From positions 124,001 through 188,000 of the forward strand of contig CAWJCM010000003.1 of the NCBI GenBank assembly GCA_963841405.1: a DNA stretch of 64,000 nucleotides, written 5' to 3'. Below the pieces are notes generated by a model. That model ran no database searches, was not told where the DNA came from, and saw only the letters and a program-made list of their open reading frames with translations. Shown here piece by piece: positions 63,130-64,000 of this stretch (position 1 is its first letter; each line of letters starts with the position of its first letter). The DNA comes from DATBLE01 sp963841405. GTDB lineage: Bacteria > Actinomycetota > Thermoleophilia > Gaiellales > Gaiellaceae. Made by a program: the position numbers and the translations under genes.

Positions 63130-64000
63130 GTTCCGCGACGCGCTGGCCGGGCCGGGATTGGCCGGGGTCGCCGAGGTCAAACGGCGCTCGCCGTCGGCCG
63201 GCGACCTGCGACCCGACGCCGATCCCGCGGCGCTGGCGGCTGCGTTCGCCCGGGCAGGAGCGGCCGCGGTCTCGATCCTCGTCGACGAGCGCTTCGCCGG
63301 TTCGCCGGCGGACCTCGCCGCGGCGCGGGCTGCCAGCGATGTGCCGCTGCTTGCGAAGGGCTTCTTCTCGTCGGAGGACGACCTCGACGCCGTTCGCGCC
63401 GCCGGGGCCGACGCCGCTCTGCTCATCCTTCGCGACCTGGACGACCGCGCGGCCGCGAGGCTGATGGCCCACGCGGCGAGGGTCGGGCTGGACGCGCTCG
63501 TGGAGGCGCACGATGCGGCCGAGCTGGCGCGTGCCGTCGAGCTCGACGCGGACCCGATCGGGATCAACGCCCGCGACCTGGAGACGTTCGCGATCGACCG
63601 GGACGCACAGCTGCGGCTGGTCGGCGAGGCACCGCGCGACCGTGTCGTGATCGCCGAGAGCGCCGTCCACACGCGGGCGCAGGGCGCGGCGGCGGAGCTC
63701 GCAGGCGCGCACGCCGTCCTGGTCGGGACGGCGCTGATGCGGGCCGACGACCCGTCCGTCGCGCTCGGGGCGATCCTCTCCCGCCCGCTCGTGAAGGTCT
63801 GCGGCCTGACGCGCGAGGAGGACGTCGGGGTCGCCGTCGGCGCCGGCGCGGACCTCTGCGGATTCATCCTCGAGCCCGCCAGCCCACGCTCGGCCGACCG
63901 CGTGTTGCCGGTTCCGGAAACCGTCCTGTCGGTGGCGGTCTTCGTCGGCGAGCCGCGGGAAGCAAGTGCCGACCTCGTCCAGTTGTACGAGCGGGCAGAG
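63122..64000 (+). CDS. trpCF: indole-3-glycerol-phosphate synthase / phosphoribosylanthranilate isomerase fusion (3' end cut by window edge)
   Basis: An open frame of 293 codons running off the window. Residues 1-215 form IGP synthase: GVAEVKRRSPSAGDL (Glu18, Lys20), PLLAKGFFSSEDDL, ALVEAHDAAEL, IGINARDLETF and VIAESAVHT with the active-site Ser. From about 220 it continues RPLVKVCGLTREEDVGVAVG and GADLCGFILEPASPRS, the start of TrpF with its catalytic Cys. The IGPS part lacks the usual ~40-residue N-terminal extension, even allowing for upstream in-frame codons. The GTG at 63122 overlaps trpD by 8 bases. The order IGPS-PRAI is that of the enterobacterial fusion. Confidence 0.88.
   Translation, partial: MGRFRDALAGPGLAGVAEVKRRSPSAGDLRPDADPAALAAAFARAGAAAVSILVDERFAGSPADLAAARAASDVPLLAKGFFSSEDDLDAVRAAGADAALLILRDLDDRAAARLMAHAARVGLDALVEAHDAAELARAVELDADPIGINARDLETFAIDRDAQLRLVGEAPRDRVVIAESAVHTRAQGAAAELAGAHAVLVGTALMRADDPSVALGAILSRPLVKVCGLTREEDVGVAVGAGADLCGFILEPASPRSADRVLPVPETVLSVAVFVGEPREASADLVQLYERAE

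Overview
The window is high-GC DNA (about two thirds G+C or more), densely packed with overlapping start and stop codons and many GTG starts. It contains a housekeeping block in the order rpmE, DUF1385, prfA, prmC, sua5, glyA, upp, wecA-like, atp. Together these suggest an actinobacterium, possibly a deep-branching lineage such as Thermoleophilia. No rRNA gene is present to settle this. I recognised no tRNA, CRISPR array, insertion sequence or phage gene.

Layout, left to right. (1) 1-3.5 kb, minus strand: a cell-envelope group of LCP ligase, UDP-glucose dehydrogenase and a partial nucleotidyltransferase. (2) 3.7-8 kb: a small secreted protein and metH, which is split by a one-base frameshift. 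(3) 8.1-23.3 kb: the F1Fo ATP synthase genes, all on the minus strand. The run atpZ/I-B-E-F-H-A-G is separated from atpD-C by about 7.8 kb holding a complete oligopeptide ABC transporter, a small membrane protein and a zinc-finger anti-sigma-like protein. (4) 23.4-29 kb: wecA-like, upp, glyA, sua5, prmC, prfA. (5) 29.1-34.5 kb: a sugar ABC transporter (three minus-strand genes and a divergent ATPase gene), a gene-poor gap with a possible glycosyltransferase relic, and osmC. (6) 34.6-41.6 kb: DUF1385, rpmE, a threonine dehydratase-like enzyme, and an operon joining a two-component system to a cupredoxin-sugar dehydrogenase fusion, next to two small DUF5666-like secreted proteins. (7) 41.8-60.1 kb: a short-chain acyl-CoA region. 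It holds ETF (etfB, etfA) and ETF-quinone oxidoreductase, enoyl-CoA hydratase, a two-subunit B12 acyl-CoA mutase, cob(I)alamin adenosyltransferase, acyl-CoA dehydrogenase, 3-hydroxyacyl-CoA dehydrogenase and thiolase. Interspersed are an M23 peptidase, a 2OG-Fe(II) oxygenase-like protein, an MBL hydrolase, two paralogous secreted proteins, a flippase, a lipoprotein, a flavin reductase, an XRE/nucleotidyltransferase pair and a GNAT enzyme. (8) 60.1-64 kb, plus strand: a trp operon with a Trp-rich leader peptide, then trpE, trpG, trpD and a trpC-trpF fusion that runs off the window.

How the genes fit together. The thiolase, dehydrogenases, hydratase, ETF and ETF-QO can carry C4 acyl-CoA oxidation with electrons passed to quinone. 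The mutase carries Phe and Gln at the two positions that separate isobutyryl-CoA mutase from methylmalonyl-CoA mutase, so it may connect n-butyryl- and isobutyryl-CoA. The PduO-type enzyme would supply its adenosylcobalamin. The most notable items are the mutase specificity residues, the split ATP synthase operon with a palindrome at the junction, the palindromic operator over the start codon of the XRE/nucleotidyltransferase module, the trp leader with a candidate RNA switch, a missing Fe-S ligand in ETF-QO, and an undescribed tandem secreted family lying between the two mutase genes.
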